From assembly GCF_005144475.1 (NCBI RefSeq), contig NZ_SWJZ01000022.1, forward strand, positions 17,157 through 81,156: a stretch of 64,000 nucleotides of DNA. The letters run 5' to 3'. Shown here in pieces: positions 24,484 to 33,002 of the stretch (the first letter of the stretch is position 1; every line of letters starts with the position of its first letter). Under the pieces are notes generated by a model. It saw only the letters and a program-made list of their open reading frames with translations. It was not told the origin of the DNA and made no database searches. The translations under genes were made by a program, and so were the position numbers. The DNA comes from Rhodobacter capsulatus (GTDB taxonomy: Bacteria; Pseudomonadota; Alphaproteobacteria; Rhodobacterales; Rhodobacteraceae).

Positions 24484-26639
24484 TGAGTGGCAACACCCTG
24501 CCGCGGCAGATCGTGGTCCTGGTGACCGCGGTTCTGCTCGCGGTGCTGGCCGTGTTGTGGATGTCGCTTGTGTCGGTGCGCGGCACGATGGACGACAGCG
24601 CGGCCGAGGAATCGACCAAACGCGTCGCCGGGCGGGTGCAGAACCTGCTGGAACAAGTGTCGCTTCTGGCAAGCGACTACCACAACTGGACAGACCTTTA
24701 CATCGATGCGCAAGAGCTGGCGATCGACCGGCTGGCCTCGAATTACGGGATCACGGCGCATCGCGGCGAGGTGTTCCAGTTTGCCGAAGTGTTCGACGGT
24801 CCTTTCGCGCGGCCGCTGTCCTGGCGCGAGGGGGCGGGGCTGGCGCCGCAACCGGGGTTCCTGACCGAACACACGCGGCAGATCCTGCGCGGGATCGCGC
24901 CCGGGCTCGACCCGTCGCACCGCGAGACCCATGATTATTTCGAGATGCGCGACAGCCAGCCGGTGATGTTTTCAAGCTCCTATCTGCTGCCCGAAAACCC
25001 CGAGCTTCTGGCGCGGGTGGTGCCGCGCAGCGCCGCCATCGCCACGATCGGCAAGGTGCTGGCGCCGCAGCGGCTGCGCGACATGGAAAGCGAATTCTCG
25101 ATCGTCGGGCTTGCGGTGACGATGACCCCGCCCGAGGCCGCACAGATCGTCTCGGTCGCGCTGCCGGGGGTGGACGGCAAGCCCGTGGCCTGGCTGCGCT
25201 GGACCCCGCCACAACCGGGCACGCTGTTGTTCTGGAAGATGTTTCCGATCATGGCGGGGATCAGCTTCCTGTTCGTGGTGATCTCCTATTCCGCGGCGCT
25301 TTTGTTGCGCTCGAAGGCGGCGGGGCTGATCGAGCGCGAGGCGATTTCCTTTGACCGCGCCCGGATCGATGCGCTGACCAGCCTGCCCAACCGTTTCGCG
25401 ATGCGCGAGCATCTTGACAGCCTGCGCGATCAAAGCGGGGTCGATTGCGCCGTTCTGGCCATCGATCTGGTGCGTTTCAAGCTGATCAACGACACTGTCG
25501 GGCATCTGGGCGGCGACGCCTTTCTGGTCGAATTCGCCGCGCGGCTGCGCACCATCGCCGACGAAACCGCCTTTCTCGCCCGCTACGGCGGCGACGAATT
25601 CTTCGTGGTGTTTTCCGCCGCCACCGACCTTGACCGGATCGTGGCGGAAAAATGCCGTCAGATCAGTCTTTTGTCGGAACGGCCCATCCTGTGCAACGGG
25701 GTCAGCTTCGAAGTTCTGTCCTCCAAGGGGCTTGCCTTCGAGGATCGGCGCGGCATGGCTCAGGATGAGCTTTTGCGCCGCGCCGACCGGGCGATGTATT
25801 CCGCCAAGCTGCGCGAGACGCTGGAGGTCGTGCGCTATGACAAGCGCATGGAAAGCGAGGACATCGATCACAAGCGGATCGAAAAGGAACTGCGCCGCGC
25901 GCTGAACGAGGGCGAGGGGCTGGAGATCCATTACCAGCCGATCGTTCCGGCCAGCCTTGGCGCGGCGCCGATCCGCTACGAGGCGCTGGCGCGCTGGACC
26001 TCGCCCGAGCTGGGCGCGGTGGCGCCCGACCGCTTCATCAAGGTGGCCGAGGCGACCGGGCTGATCATGCCGCTGGGCTGGCGGCTGCTGGATCTGGTCT
26101 GCGCCGACATGCGCCGGATGGATCAGGCGCGGGTCAGCATCAACGTCTCGCCCGCGCAGCTGATGAGCCGCGGCTTTGCCGAGAAATTCACCGCCGTCGT
26201 GCTGGCGCAGGGCATCGCGCCCTGGCGGATCGAGGTCGAGGTGACCGAGCAGATCGTGGTGCGCGACGATGCCACGATCGAACACGAGCTGATCGCGCTC
26301 AGCCACAACGGCTTCACCCTGGCGCTTGATGATTTCGGCACCGGCTTCGCCTCGATCGGTTATCTGACGCAGATGCCCTTCGACGTGCTGAAGATCGACC
26401 GCTCCTTCGTGCGCTCGATCGAGGACGGCCAGCAGGGGATGCGGATGGTGCGCTCGATCGTCGGTCTGGCGCGGGCGATGGAGCTGTCGATCGTCGCCGA
26501 GGGGGTCGAAAGCGAAGCCGAGGCGGTGCTCTTGCGCCGCATCGGTGCCGACTTCCTGCAAGGCTATCATTTCGGCCGCCCGGCGCCGGTCTCGGCCTGG
26601 ATCCGGCCCGGCGCCGCGGGACGGCCGGACCGGGCCTGA
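24483..26639 (+). CDS. CHASE4-GGDEF-EAL cyclic-di-GMP signalling protein
   Basis: A 718-residue inner-membrane protein. A first TM helix at about 10-30 is followed by a periplasmic CHASE4-like sensor with the typical DYHNWTDLYIDAQELAIDRL, then a second TM helix at about 255-280. The GGDEF domain has an intact YGGDEF (GGDEF at 369-373). The EAL domain has RYEALARW (EAL at 500-502), ALDDFGTGFASIGYL and LKIDRSFVRSI. Both catalytic motifs are intact, so it may make or degrade c-di-GMP, or switch. No RxxD inhibitory site is seen at the usual place before GGDEF. Confidence 0.92.
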   Translation: MSGNTLPRQIVVLVTAVLLAVLAVLWMSLVSVRGTMDDSAAEESTKRVAGRVQNLLEQVSLLASDYHNWTDLYIDAQELAIDRLASNYGITAHRGEVFQFAEVFDGPFARPLSWREGAGLAPQPGFLTEHTRQILRGIAPGLDPSHRETHDYFEMRDSQPVMFSSSYLLPENPELLARVVPRSAAIATIGKVLAPQRLRDMESEFSIVGLAVTMTPPEAAQIVSVALPGVDGKPVAWLRWTPPQPGTLLFWKMFPIMAGISFLFVVISYSAALLLRSKAAGLIEREAISFDRARIDALTSLPNRFAMREHLDSLRDQSGVDCAVLAIDLVRFKLINDTVGHLGGDAFLVEFAARLRTIADETAFLARYGGDEFFVVFSAATDLDRIVAEKCRQISLLSERPILCNGVSFEVLSSKGLAFEDRRGMAQDELLRRADRAMYSAKLRETLEVVRYDKRMESEDIDHKRIEKELRRALNEGEGLEIHYQPIVPASLGAAPIRYEALARWTSPELGAVAPDRFIKVAEATGLIMPLGWRLLDLVCADMRRMDQARVSINVSPAQLMSRGFAEKFTAVVLAQGIAPWRIEVEVTEQIVVRDDATIEHELIALSHNGFTLALDDFGTGFASIGYLTQMPFDVLKIDRSFVRSIEDGQQGMRMVRSIVGLARAMELSIVAEGVESEAEAVLLRRIGADFLQGYHFGRPAPVSAWIRPGAAGRPDRA

Positions 26640-26766
26640 CGCCCCGCCGCCGCGGCCGGTGCAAAAGCCGCGTTTTTCCGGAATATCGGCCACCTGTGCC
26701 TGAAAATAAAGCTCCCGGTAACTCGGCCCCGGGTAGAATGTCCTGTCCTTGAACCGGAGAAGCCCC

Positions 26767-28017
26767 GTGACCCTGCAGAATGATCCGCCGCGCCATGCCG
26801 AAGGGGCGGTCGATTTCGGCTTCGACGAGGTGTTCTTTTCGCGCACCGACAAGCGCGGCGTCATTCTGGCGGGCAATGACGTGTTCCAGCGCATTTCGGG
26901 CCATGGCTGGGGGGATCTTCTGGGGGCGCCGCACAAGATCATCCGCCATCCCGACACGCCGCGCGCTTTGTTCCGCATCCTCTGGGACGCGCTGGGCAAC
27001 GGCTATCCGATGGGCGGATATGTCAAGAACCGCGCCCGCAACGGCGATCACTACTGGGTCTTCGCGGTGATCCTGCCGATGGAGGGCGGCTATCTGTCGG
27101 TGCGGCTCAAACCCTCGACGCCGCTTTTCGACAAGGTTCAGGCGCTTTACGCCGATCTTTGCGCCCGCGAACGGGTCGAAGGGCTCGACCCCGAGGCCAG
27201 CGCCCGGATGCTGTGGCAAGCCGTGACCGAGGCGGGGTTCACCAGCTACACCACCTTCATGGCCAGTGCGCTGGGCCAGGAACTGGCCTCGCGCGACCTG
27301 CGCATGCGCCGCCCCGTGGATCCGCGCACGCAGCGGCTGATCGATCTGAACGTGTCGCTCGAACAGGTCACGCAGGAGCAGCGCAAATTGCTGCGCAGCT
27401 TCGAATCGCTGCAATCGATCCCGAACAACATGCGCCTTGTGGCGTCACGGCTGGAACCTTCGGGCGGGCCGGTCTCGGCGATTTCCGAAAACTACCGCGC
27501 CTCCTCGCTGGTGATCTCGGAACGGCTGCGCAGCTTCGTCACCGGCCGCGACAACCTGTGCGACCGGGTCTCGCGGCAGGCGGCGCGGGCGCTGTTCCTG
27601 CTCGGGGCGGATCGCGTCCTGTCCGAGATGATCGGCAGCTTCCGTCACGCCGAGGCGGTGGCGGGGATCGACTGGGTGGCCGAGGGGGCGGGGCTGGCCC
27701 GGCTGCGGGCCGCCGGGCGGGAGGACAGCCGCGCCGCGCTGAAAAGCGCGGTCGAGCATGCCGAGGAACTGACCCGGTCCAGTTCGGAAATCCGCCGCCT
27801 GATGCTGGGTCTCGACACGATCCGGGTGATGGGGCGGGTGGAATGCGGCCGGTTGCGCGCCAATGGCGGCGGGCTGGCCGCGACGATCGATCAGCTCGAT
27901 CTGTTTCACGCCGAAATCAAGACCCGGCTGGAAACCATCCTGCGCCTGTCCGAGGAAATCGGCACTGCGATGAGCCGGTTTTCCAACACCGAATTCGGCG
28001 CCGCCGCCAAGCGCTGA
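26767..28017 (+). CDS. Aer-like PAS-domain sensory protein without an MCP signalling tip
   Basis: 416 residues from GTG 26767 behind GGAGA; an upstream TTG overlaps that ribosome site. The N-terminal PAS domain is strongly Aer-like: GVILAGNDVFQRISGHGWGD, the HPDTPRALFRILWDALGNGY segment, and KNRARNGDHYWVFAVILPM. In Aer this fold binds FAD and senses redox or oxygen. No transmembrane helix or canonical methyl-accepting hairpin tip follows; the rest is helical with heptad-like stretches (IRRLMLGLDTIRVMGRVECG, LETILRLSEEIGTAMSRF). It may be a soluble sensor. Its partner is unknown. Confidence 0.78.
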   Translation: MTLQNDPPRHAEGAVDFGFDEVFFSRTDKRGVILAGNDVFQRISGHGWGDLLGAPHKIIRHPDTPRALFRILWDALGNGYPMGGYVKNRARNGDHYWVFAVILPMEGGYLSVRLKPSTPLFDKVQALYADLCARERVEGLDPEASARMLWQAVTEAGFTSYTTFMASALGQELASRDLRMRRPVDPRTQRLIDLNVSLEQVTQEQRKLLRSFESLQSIPNNMRLVASRLEPSGGPVSAISENYRASSLVISERLRSFVTGRDNLCDRVSRQAARALFLLGADRVLSEMIGSFRHAEAVAGIDWVAEGAGLARLRAAGREDSRAALKSAVEHAEELTRSSSEIRRLMLGLDTIRVMGRVECGRLRANGGGLAATIDQLDLFHAEIKTRLETILRLSEEIGTAMSRFSNTEFGAAAKR

Positions 28018-28148
28018 CCCGCGGCCGCGCGGCGTGGCGATCCGCCTTTCGCCGTCTTCATGCCGCAAAGCCGCGACTTGCTGTCGCAGTCGGGCTTTGC
28101 CTTGCGCCTGCGCTGCCCTAGAACGGGATTTGAAACAGGGAGAGCGCG

Positions 28149-30188
28149 ATGAGTGACGACGCATTGGTGATTTTCACGCCCTCGGGCAAACGCGGTCGGG
28201 TCGCCCGGGGCACCTCGGTTCTGGCGGCGGCCCGCGCGCTGGGCGTCGATCTTGACTCCGTCTGCGGTGGCCGCGGCATCTGTTCGAAATGCCAGATCTC
28301 TCCGGGCTATGGCGACTTTCCCAAACATGGCGTCAGCGTCGGCGCCGAGGCGCTCAGCCCGCTCAACGCGGTCGAGGAGCGCTACGATCGCATCCGCGGC
28401 CTGAAGGAGGGGCGGCGGCTGGGCTGTCAGGCCTGCGTGATGGGCGATGTGGTGATCGACGTGCCCGCCGAGAGCCAGGTGCACAAGCAGGTGATCCGCA
28501 AATCCGCCTCCGAGCGGGTGATGGAGATGGACCCGGCCACCCGGCCGCTTTACGTCGAAGTTGCCGAGCCCTCGATGCACGAGCCCTCAAGCGATTTCGA
28601 ACGCCTTGCGGCGGCTTTGGAAAGCCAATGGCAGATCAGGGGCTTGCAGGTCGATCTTGCAGTTCTGTCGGGGCTGCAGCCGGTCTTGCGCAAGGGCAAT
28701 TGGCAGGTCACGGCGGCGGTGCAGGAGGCGGGCGACGGTTCCGCGCCGCGGCTGGTGGCGCTGTTCCCGGGCCTGCGCGAGGCGCCGCTTTACGGCCTGG
28801 CGATCGACCTTGGCTCGACCACGATCGCGGGGCATCTGGTGGCGCTCGATGATGGCCGGGTGCTGGCCTCCTCGGGGCTGATGAACCCGCAGATCCGCTT
28901 TGGCGAGGATCTGATGAGCCGCGTCAGCTACGCGATGATGAACCCGGGCGGCGCGGCCGAGATGACGGCGGCGGTGCGCGGCGCGCTCGCCACGCTGGCC
29001 GAGGCGTTGGCGCTGGAGGCCGGGATCGACGCTGCCGCCGTGGTCGAGGCGGTGATCGTCTGCAATCCGGTCATGCACCATCTTTTGCTCGGCCTCGATC
29101 CGGTCGAGCTGGGTCAGGCACCCTTCGCGCTGGCGACGGGGCAGGGGCTGACCCTTTCTGCCGCCGAGATCGGGCTGACGCCCATCGCAGCGGGCGCCCG
29201 GGCCTATATCCTGCCCTTGATCGCGGGCCATGTCGGCGCCGATTGCGCGGCCGTGGCGCTGTCGGAGGCGCCCGAAACCCGCGAGGATCTGTCGCTGATC
29301 GTCGATGTCGGCACCAATGCCGAGATCCTTCTGGGCAACAGCACGCGGGTTCTGGCCTGTTCCTCGCCCACCGGTCCGGCCTTTGAAGGGGCGCAGATTT
29401 CGTCCGGGCAGCGCGCGGCGCCGGGCGCGATCGAGCGCATCGAGATCGATCCGCTGACGAAGGAGCCGCGGTTCCGCATCATCGGCAATGACCACTGGTC
29501 GGACGATCCGGCCTTCGGCACGCCGGGGATCACCGGGATCTGCGGCTCGGGCATCATCGAGGCGGTGGCGGAGATGCGGATCGCGGGGATCCTCGATGCC
29601 TCGGGGCTGATCGGCTCGGCCGAGCAGGTGGGCACGGCGCGCTGTGTGCCGATGGGGCGGACGCAGGAATACGTGATCCATGACGCCAGCGCCGCGGGCG
29701 GGCCGCGGATCACCGTGACGCAGGGCGACATCCGGGCGATTCAGCTTGCGAAATCCGCGCTTTACGCGGGCGCGCGGCTGCTCATGGACGAGATGGGGGT
29801 GGACCGGGTCGACCGCGTCGTTCTGGCCGGGGCCTTTGGCGCCCATATCAGCCCGAAACATGCGATGGTGCTGGGGATGATCCCCGACGTGCCGCTGGCG
29901 GCGGTCACTTCGGCGGGCAATGCCGCGGGGACGGGCGCGCGGATGGCGCTGTGTTCGGTGGCGGCGCGGCGGGGGATCGAGGCGCAGGTGCGGCGGATCG
30001 TGAAGATCGAGACCGCGATCGAGCCGCGCTTTCAGGAACATTTCGTGGCGGCCAATGCGATCCCGCACGCGACCGACCCCTTCCCGGAGCTGGCCACGGT
30101 GGTCACGCTGCCCGAGGTCAACTTCAACGCGGGCGGCTCGGGCGATGGTGGCGGCCGCCGTCGTCGCCGTGCTCAGATCGGCGCTTGA
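28149..30188 (+). CDS. Corrinoid-protein reductive activator (2Fe-2S plus ASKHA ATPase, RACo/RamA-like)
   Basis: A 679-residue cytoplasmic protein. The N-terminal ferredoxin-like domain has CGGRGICSKCQ and a later CQACV for one 2Fe-2S cluster. The middle and C-terminal parts are the DUF4445 ASKHA ATPase: YGLAIDLGSTTIAGHLVALD, NPQIRFGEDLMSRVSY, LIVDVGTNAEILLGN, ITGICGSGIIEAVAEM and VVLAGAFGAHISPKHAM. Members use ATP to return inactive cob(II)alamin on methyltransfer proteins to cob(I)alamin. A Gly/Arg-rich tail (GGSGDGGGRRRRR) is unusual. No methyltransferase or corrinoid-protein gene is adjacent. Confidence 0.88.
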   Translation: MSDDALVIFTPSGKRGRVARGTSVLAAARALGVDLDSVCGGRGICSKCQISPGYGDFPKHGVSVGAEALSPLNAVEERYDRIRGLKEGRRLGCQACVMGDVVIDVPAESQVHKQVIRKSASERVMEMDPATRPLYVEVAEPSMHEPSSDFERLAAALESQWQIRGLQVDLAVLSGLQPVLRKGNWQVTAAVQEAGDGSAPRLVALFPGLREAPLYGLAIDLGSTTIAGHLVALDDGRVLASSGLMNPQIRFGEDLMSRVSYAMMNPGGAAEMTAAVRGALATLAEALALEAGIDAAAVVEAVIVCNPVMHHLLLGLDPVELGQAPFALATGQGLTLSAAEIGLTPIAAGARAYILPLIAGHVGADCAAVALSEAPETREDLSLIVDVGTNAEILLGNSTRVLACSSPTGPAFEGAQISSGQRAAPGAIERIEIDPLTKEPRFRIIGNDHWSDDPAFGTPGITGICGSGIIEAVAEMRIAGILDASGLIGSAEQVGTARCVPMGRTQEYVIHDASAAGGPRITVTQGDIRAIQLAKSALYAGARLLMDEMGVDRVDRVVLAGAFGAHISPKHAMVLGMIPDVPLAAVTSAGNAAGTGARMALCSVAARRGIEAQVRRIVKIETAIEPRFQEHFVAANAIPHATDPFPELATVVTLPEVNFNAGGSGDGGGRRRRRAQIGA

Positions 30189-30222
30189 CGGCGGGGGTGG
30201 CATCGCTTATCTGACGCTCAAC

Positions 30223-30296
30223 GCGGGTGTAGCTCAATGGTAGAGCCGCAGCTTCCCAAGCTGATGACGAGGGTTCGATTCCCTTCACCCGCTCCA
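30223..30296 (+). tRNA. tRNA-Gly(CCC), integration target
   Basis: A 74-nt cloverleaf with encoded CCA. The acceptor is GCGGGTG/CACCCGC, the anticodon stem GCAGC/GCTG- encloses loop TTCCCAA, and the T arm is GAGGG/CCCTT around TTCGATT. The anticodon is CCC and the discriminator base is T, as in bacterial tRNA-Gly. Everything from the eighth base on is repeated at 36236-36303, so the 3' part here was supplied by the integrated element and the gene remains intact. Confidence 0.95.
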
Positions 30297-30297
30297 A
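30230..30297 (+). repeat. att site, tRNA-side copy of the 68-bp direct repeat
   Basis: The sequence from TAGCTCAATGG to CCGCTCCAA is identical to 36236-36303. Divergence starts one base either side (GTG versus CGT before; CAAATC versus TACCCC after). It covers the tRNA-Gly from position 8 to the end plus one base. Confidence 0.92.
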
Positions 30298-30352
30298 CAA
30301 ATCCGACATTTGCAAAGAAACTCAATGGCTTACGCTATTTTGAGGTCTATGC

Positions 30353-31453
30353 ATGTCCACAAATCTGCCCACGCGTCACACCACTTTGCGCAGCGGCCAC
30401 CTCTACTACAACCGCCGCGTTCCCTCTCATGCCCAGCGCGCTTTCGGCCCTCAGCTTCGGATCAGAATCAAGGATCAGGCGGAAGCGGAACGGCTGACCC
30501 GCAGGCTCAACGACCTTTGGGCCGAGGAACACGTCACCCTGCCGATTGACCTGCAAGCCCTTCTGGCGGCCACAGCCCCCAAGCCGACAACGCTCACCAC
30601 GATTGCGGCGGAATATGTCGAGGTCCGGGGGATACAGGAAAACCCCACGATCAGTTCGGCCCTGATGCTGGCGGAATTGTCGGGAGATATCGCGATCCAG
30701 AATTACAGCAGGCAGGACGCAAGGAACTTCACCCAAACGCTTCTTGAGCGGGGGATGCGGTCAACCTCGGTCAGGCGGCGGCTCAACTGCCTTTCGGCGA
30801 TCTTCAACTATGCCTATGCCGAATATGAGGTGGCGGGCAGAAACCCTTTTGCGCGCGTTCTGATCGCCCGTGAGGGGGCCGACAAGGTGCGCAGGCTCCC
30901 CTTCCTGCCAAGTGAACTTCCTGCCCTCTATGACGCCTGTATGGTCTCTGAGAAGCGGTTGCGCTGGGCGGTTCCAGTGCTTGGCGAGACGGGATGCAGG
31001 ATTGCGGAAGTGATCGGGTTGCGCCGTGCTGACGTGGCGAAAGATGCCTCACACATGGCGATCTGTCCCCATACGGCGAGACGGCTGAAAACCTCCGGCT
31101 CTGCCCGTGACCTGCCCCTTGTCGGACCTGCCCGAGAGGCAATGCGCTTGTTGCTGGCAACCTGCGAGGGCGAGTTTCTGTTTCCCGAATACCTGCGGGA
31201 GGGCGAGATACTGGCTACCCATGCGGGAAACACGCTGAACAAATGGCTCAAGCGGCAGTCTGGCGGCAAGACGGCCCATTGCCTGAGGCATACCTTCAGG
31301 GATCGGTTGCGGGCGGTGGAGTGCCCGTTGGAACTTCTTGACGCGTTGGGAGGATGGAGTAGCGTGCAAGGCGCTGGGCGGCGCTATGGAAGCGGCTACA
31401 GTCTTGAGCAGAAGCGGGAATGGCTGCTTCGGATTTCTTTGGCTCGAATATGA
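30353..31453 (+). CDS. int: Tyrosine site-specific recombinase (integrase)
   Basis: 366 residues from ATG 30353 behind GAGG. An N-terminal SAM-like core-binding region (about 80-175) precedes the catalytic domain. The active-site set is Arg216 (GETGCRIAEVIGL), His309 and Arg312 (AHCLRHTFRDRL), Trp335 (LGGWSS) replacing the usual second His, and a Tyr in GAGRRYGSGYS (Tyr345 likely). Its place next to the tRNA end of the element makes it the integrase for the 68-bp att core. The last 16 or so codons are duplicated downstream at 31771-31847. Confidence 0.92.
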   Translation: MSTNLPTRHTTLRSGHLYYNRRVPSHAQRAFGPQLRIRIKDQAEAERLTRRLNDLWAEEHVTLPIDLQALLAATAPKPTTLTTIAAEYVEVRGIQENPTISSALMLAELSGDIAIQNYSRQDARNFTQTLLERGMRSTSVRRRLNCLSAIFNYAYAEYEVAGRNPFARVLIAREGADKVRRLPFLPSELPALYDACMVSEKRLRWAVPVLGETGCRIAEVIGLRRADVAKDASHMAICPHTARRLKTSGSARDLPLVGPAREAMRLLLATCEGEFLFPEYLREGEILATHAGNTLNKWLKRQSGGKTAHCLRHTFRDRLRAVECPLELLDALGGWSSVQGAGRRYGSGYSLEQKREWLLRISLARI

Positions 31454-31467
31454 ATTGGGGAAGACAC

Positions 31468-31761
31468 ATGAAAAGAACCGTCGCCGCCATTGCCGTTCTT
31501 GTTGTTGCGTCGTGTGACGTATCAACTGCGACCAATGTTCACTCCTACAACGGAAATTCGGTAGAAATTGAACTCTATGGCGACACCTTCGCCTTTGGCA
31601 CCGAGGAACAACAGAAGGCGCAACTTGATGTAGCCAAGGCGCAGGCTGAGGGTGTATGCGGCGGCCCCGCCCGTTTCCTCTCGCGTCGGATGGAAGAAAA
31701 GCCGCAAAACGGAATTTACTATGTTCCTGCGGCAAATCTTGCACTCTTCAAGTGCATGTAG
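31468..31761 (+). CDS. Small putative lipoprotein, copy 1 of a duplicated cargo gene
   Basis: 97 residues from ATG 31468. MKRTVAAIAVLVVASC is a lipoprotein signal with Cys in the +1 position. The mature part has YNGNSVEIELYGDTF, AKAQAEGVCGGPARFLSRRM and a Cys two residues from the end (ALFKCM). The same layout recurs in the next small gene: a short FNG/YNG motif, a central Cys and a C-terminal Cys. The function is unknown; surface exposure and a role in host competition or exclusion are only guesses. It lies 15 bp after the integrase. Confidence 0.7.
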   Translation: MKRTVAAIAVLVVASCDVSTATNVHSYNGNSVEIELYGDTFAFGTEEQQKAQLDVAKAQAEGVCGGPARFLSRRMEEKPQNGIYYVPAANLALFKCM

Positions 31762-31770
31762 GGCCTCTGA

Positions 31771-31847
31771 GAAGCGGCTACAGCATAGACCAGAAGCGGG
31801 AATGGCTGATGCGGATTAATCGAAACTTTAAAGGGGTCGCAGAATGA
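31771..31847 (+). pseudogene. Duplicated 3' end of the integrase gene
   Basis: This stretch encodes SGYSIDQKREWLMRINRNF, matching the integrase end SGYSLEQKREWLLRISL, in an open frame that stops at 31847. The DNA matches 31388-31435 with two exact blocks (AGCGGCTACAG and CAGAAGCGGGAATGGCTG) at an offset of 382 bp. No other integrase sequence is present, so it is a vestige. Its stop overlaps the next start. Confidence 0.8.
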
Positions 31848-32098
31848 AGCGATATGTGACTATCATTTGCACTCTGGCATTCCCCGCAATTGCACAGGAG
31901 CCAGTAGCAACGCAATTCAATGGCTATTCCTTGGAGTTATCCATAGCGTCCACCTCTCCGATAAACTTGGCGTCCATTCCATCCGAAGCAACGATCAAGG
32001 CGGAGAAAGTGTGCAAATCTGTCGGGAAAATTCCCGAGGCGCAGGAGGTACGAAAGGTATCGGATTTCAAATATACAGCCTTCTACTTGTGCCTTTAG
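31844..32098 (+). CDS. Small secreted protein, copy 2 of the duplicated cargo gene
   Basis: 84 residues from ATG 31844. MKRYVTIICTLAFPAIAQE is a signal peptide with a likely AIA-Q cleavage. The mature part (FNGYSLELSIAS, IKAEKVCKSVGKIPEAQEVR, KYTAFYLCL) aligns by eye with the lipoprotein at 31468, keeping the FNG/YNG motif, the central Cys and the C-terminal Cys but lacking the lipobox Cys. It is therefore a diverged paralogue delivered periplasmically. The function is unknown. Confidence 0.68.
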   Translation: MKRYVTIICTLAFPAIAQEPVATQFNGYSLELSIASTSPINLASIPSEATIKAEKVCKSVGKIPEAQEVRKVSDFKYTAFYLCL

Positions 32099-32151
32099 CG
32101 CCGGACCGCTTCATATGGAAAACCGTGTAAAGAATTCGGAGAGAGATTGAG

Positions 32152-32868
32152 ATGAAATATAAGGTCACATCCAGAATTTTTTCCGTTTTGACCGCTTACT
32201 CTTTTGCCTGTAGCGCAAGTTACGCCGATGATGCAGAATTAATTTCTGAGGCAAAAAAATGCAGCGCGCTAGATGGTGCAGGTTTCCGCATGACCTGCTA
32301 CGACTCAATATTCAAAGGCAACGGAAAAGCGCTCCTCCCCGTTCCTGCGCCTGAGGCCACGCCGGAACCTCAAGCTCAAGGGACTGAGGGAGAGGAAATC
32401 ATCGATCTGCGAACCGAGGTTAGCCCGGGTGCTCAGTGGCATTACTCGGAAAAAAGGAGCGAACTTGACGGGCGCAAAGACGTTTGGCTTAGCAACGAAA
32501 GCATCAACACTCATTCCAATCAAATCGGCACCCCGGAACATGCGACCCTTTGGTTGAGATGTCAGGGAAACACAACCTCGGTTATCTTGAGTTTCAATAG
32601 CTACATCTCGGACAATCAATCGGTCCCCTATCGCTTTGACGAGGGAAGCGTTCAAAAGATCGGAATGGTGACCGCTGCGGGTGGCGAGGGGCTTGGCTTA
32701 TGGTCTGGCGGCAAATCAATTCCATTCATCAAGTCGATTTTCGGAAAATCGAAATTGGTCATATCGTTCAACTCTTACAGCAGCAGGAATATAGAGTTTT
32801 CCTTTGATGTCTCTGGGTTGAGGGATAGAATTGACAACTTGGCCGCCGCTTGCAAATGGAGTCCGTGA
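32152..32868 (+). CDS. VasI/TagO-like exported protein
   Basis: 238 residues. An N-terminal signal peptide ends near CSASYADD. Next comes an EAKKCSALDGAGFRMTCYDS segment typical of the N-terminus of VasI/TagO (type VI secretion accessory) proteins, then a Pro-rich linker. The C-terminal domain has the family's TLWLRCQGNTTSVILSFNSY, GGKSIPFIKSIFGKSKLVIS and FDVSGLRDRIDNLAAACKW. No other type VI gene is in the window, so this is an orphan cargo copy. AT-rich codon use differs from the host. Confidence 0.75.
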   Translation: MKYKVTSRIFSVLTAYSFACSASYADDAELISEAKKCSALDGAGFRMTCYDSIFKGNGKALLPVPAPEATPEPQAQGTEGEEIIDLRTEVSPGAQWHYSEKRSELDGRKDVWLSNESINTHSNQIGTPEHATLWLRCQGNTTSVILSFNSYISDNQSVPYRFDEGSVQKIGMVTAAGGEGLGLWSGGKSIPFIKSIFGKSKLVISFNSYSSRNIEFSFDVSGLRDRIDNLAAACKWSP

Positions 32869-32983
32869 GATAAATAATTTCAAATATTTCGCTCCGGCGT
32901 TCACCTGCAAGGCTTAAACGTAATTCTTTCCTGCGGACTCAGACCCGAAAACCCGCCAAGCCGATTTCCCTTGTCAGAAATCT

Positions 32984-33002
32984 GGGGGGTCCCAAGCCCC
33001 CC
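32984..33002 (-). terminator. Hairpin at the resolvase 3' end
   Basis: GGGGGG at 32984-32989 and CCCCCC at 32997-33002 enclose seven bases, immediately after the resolvase stop on the minus strand and followed there by a short AT run. It could also receive transcripts from the TagO-like gene. The gap 32869-33002 holds nothing else. Confidence 0.5.
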
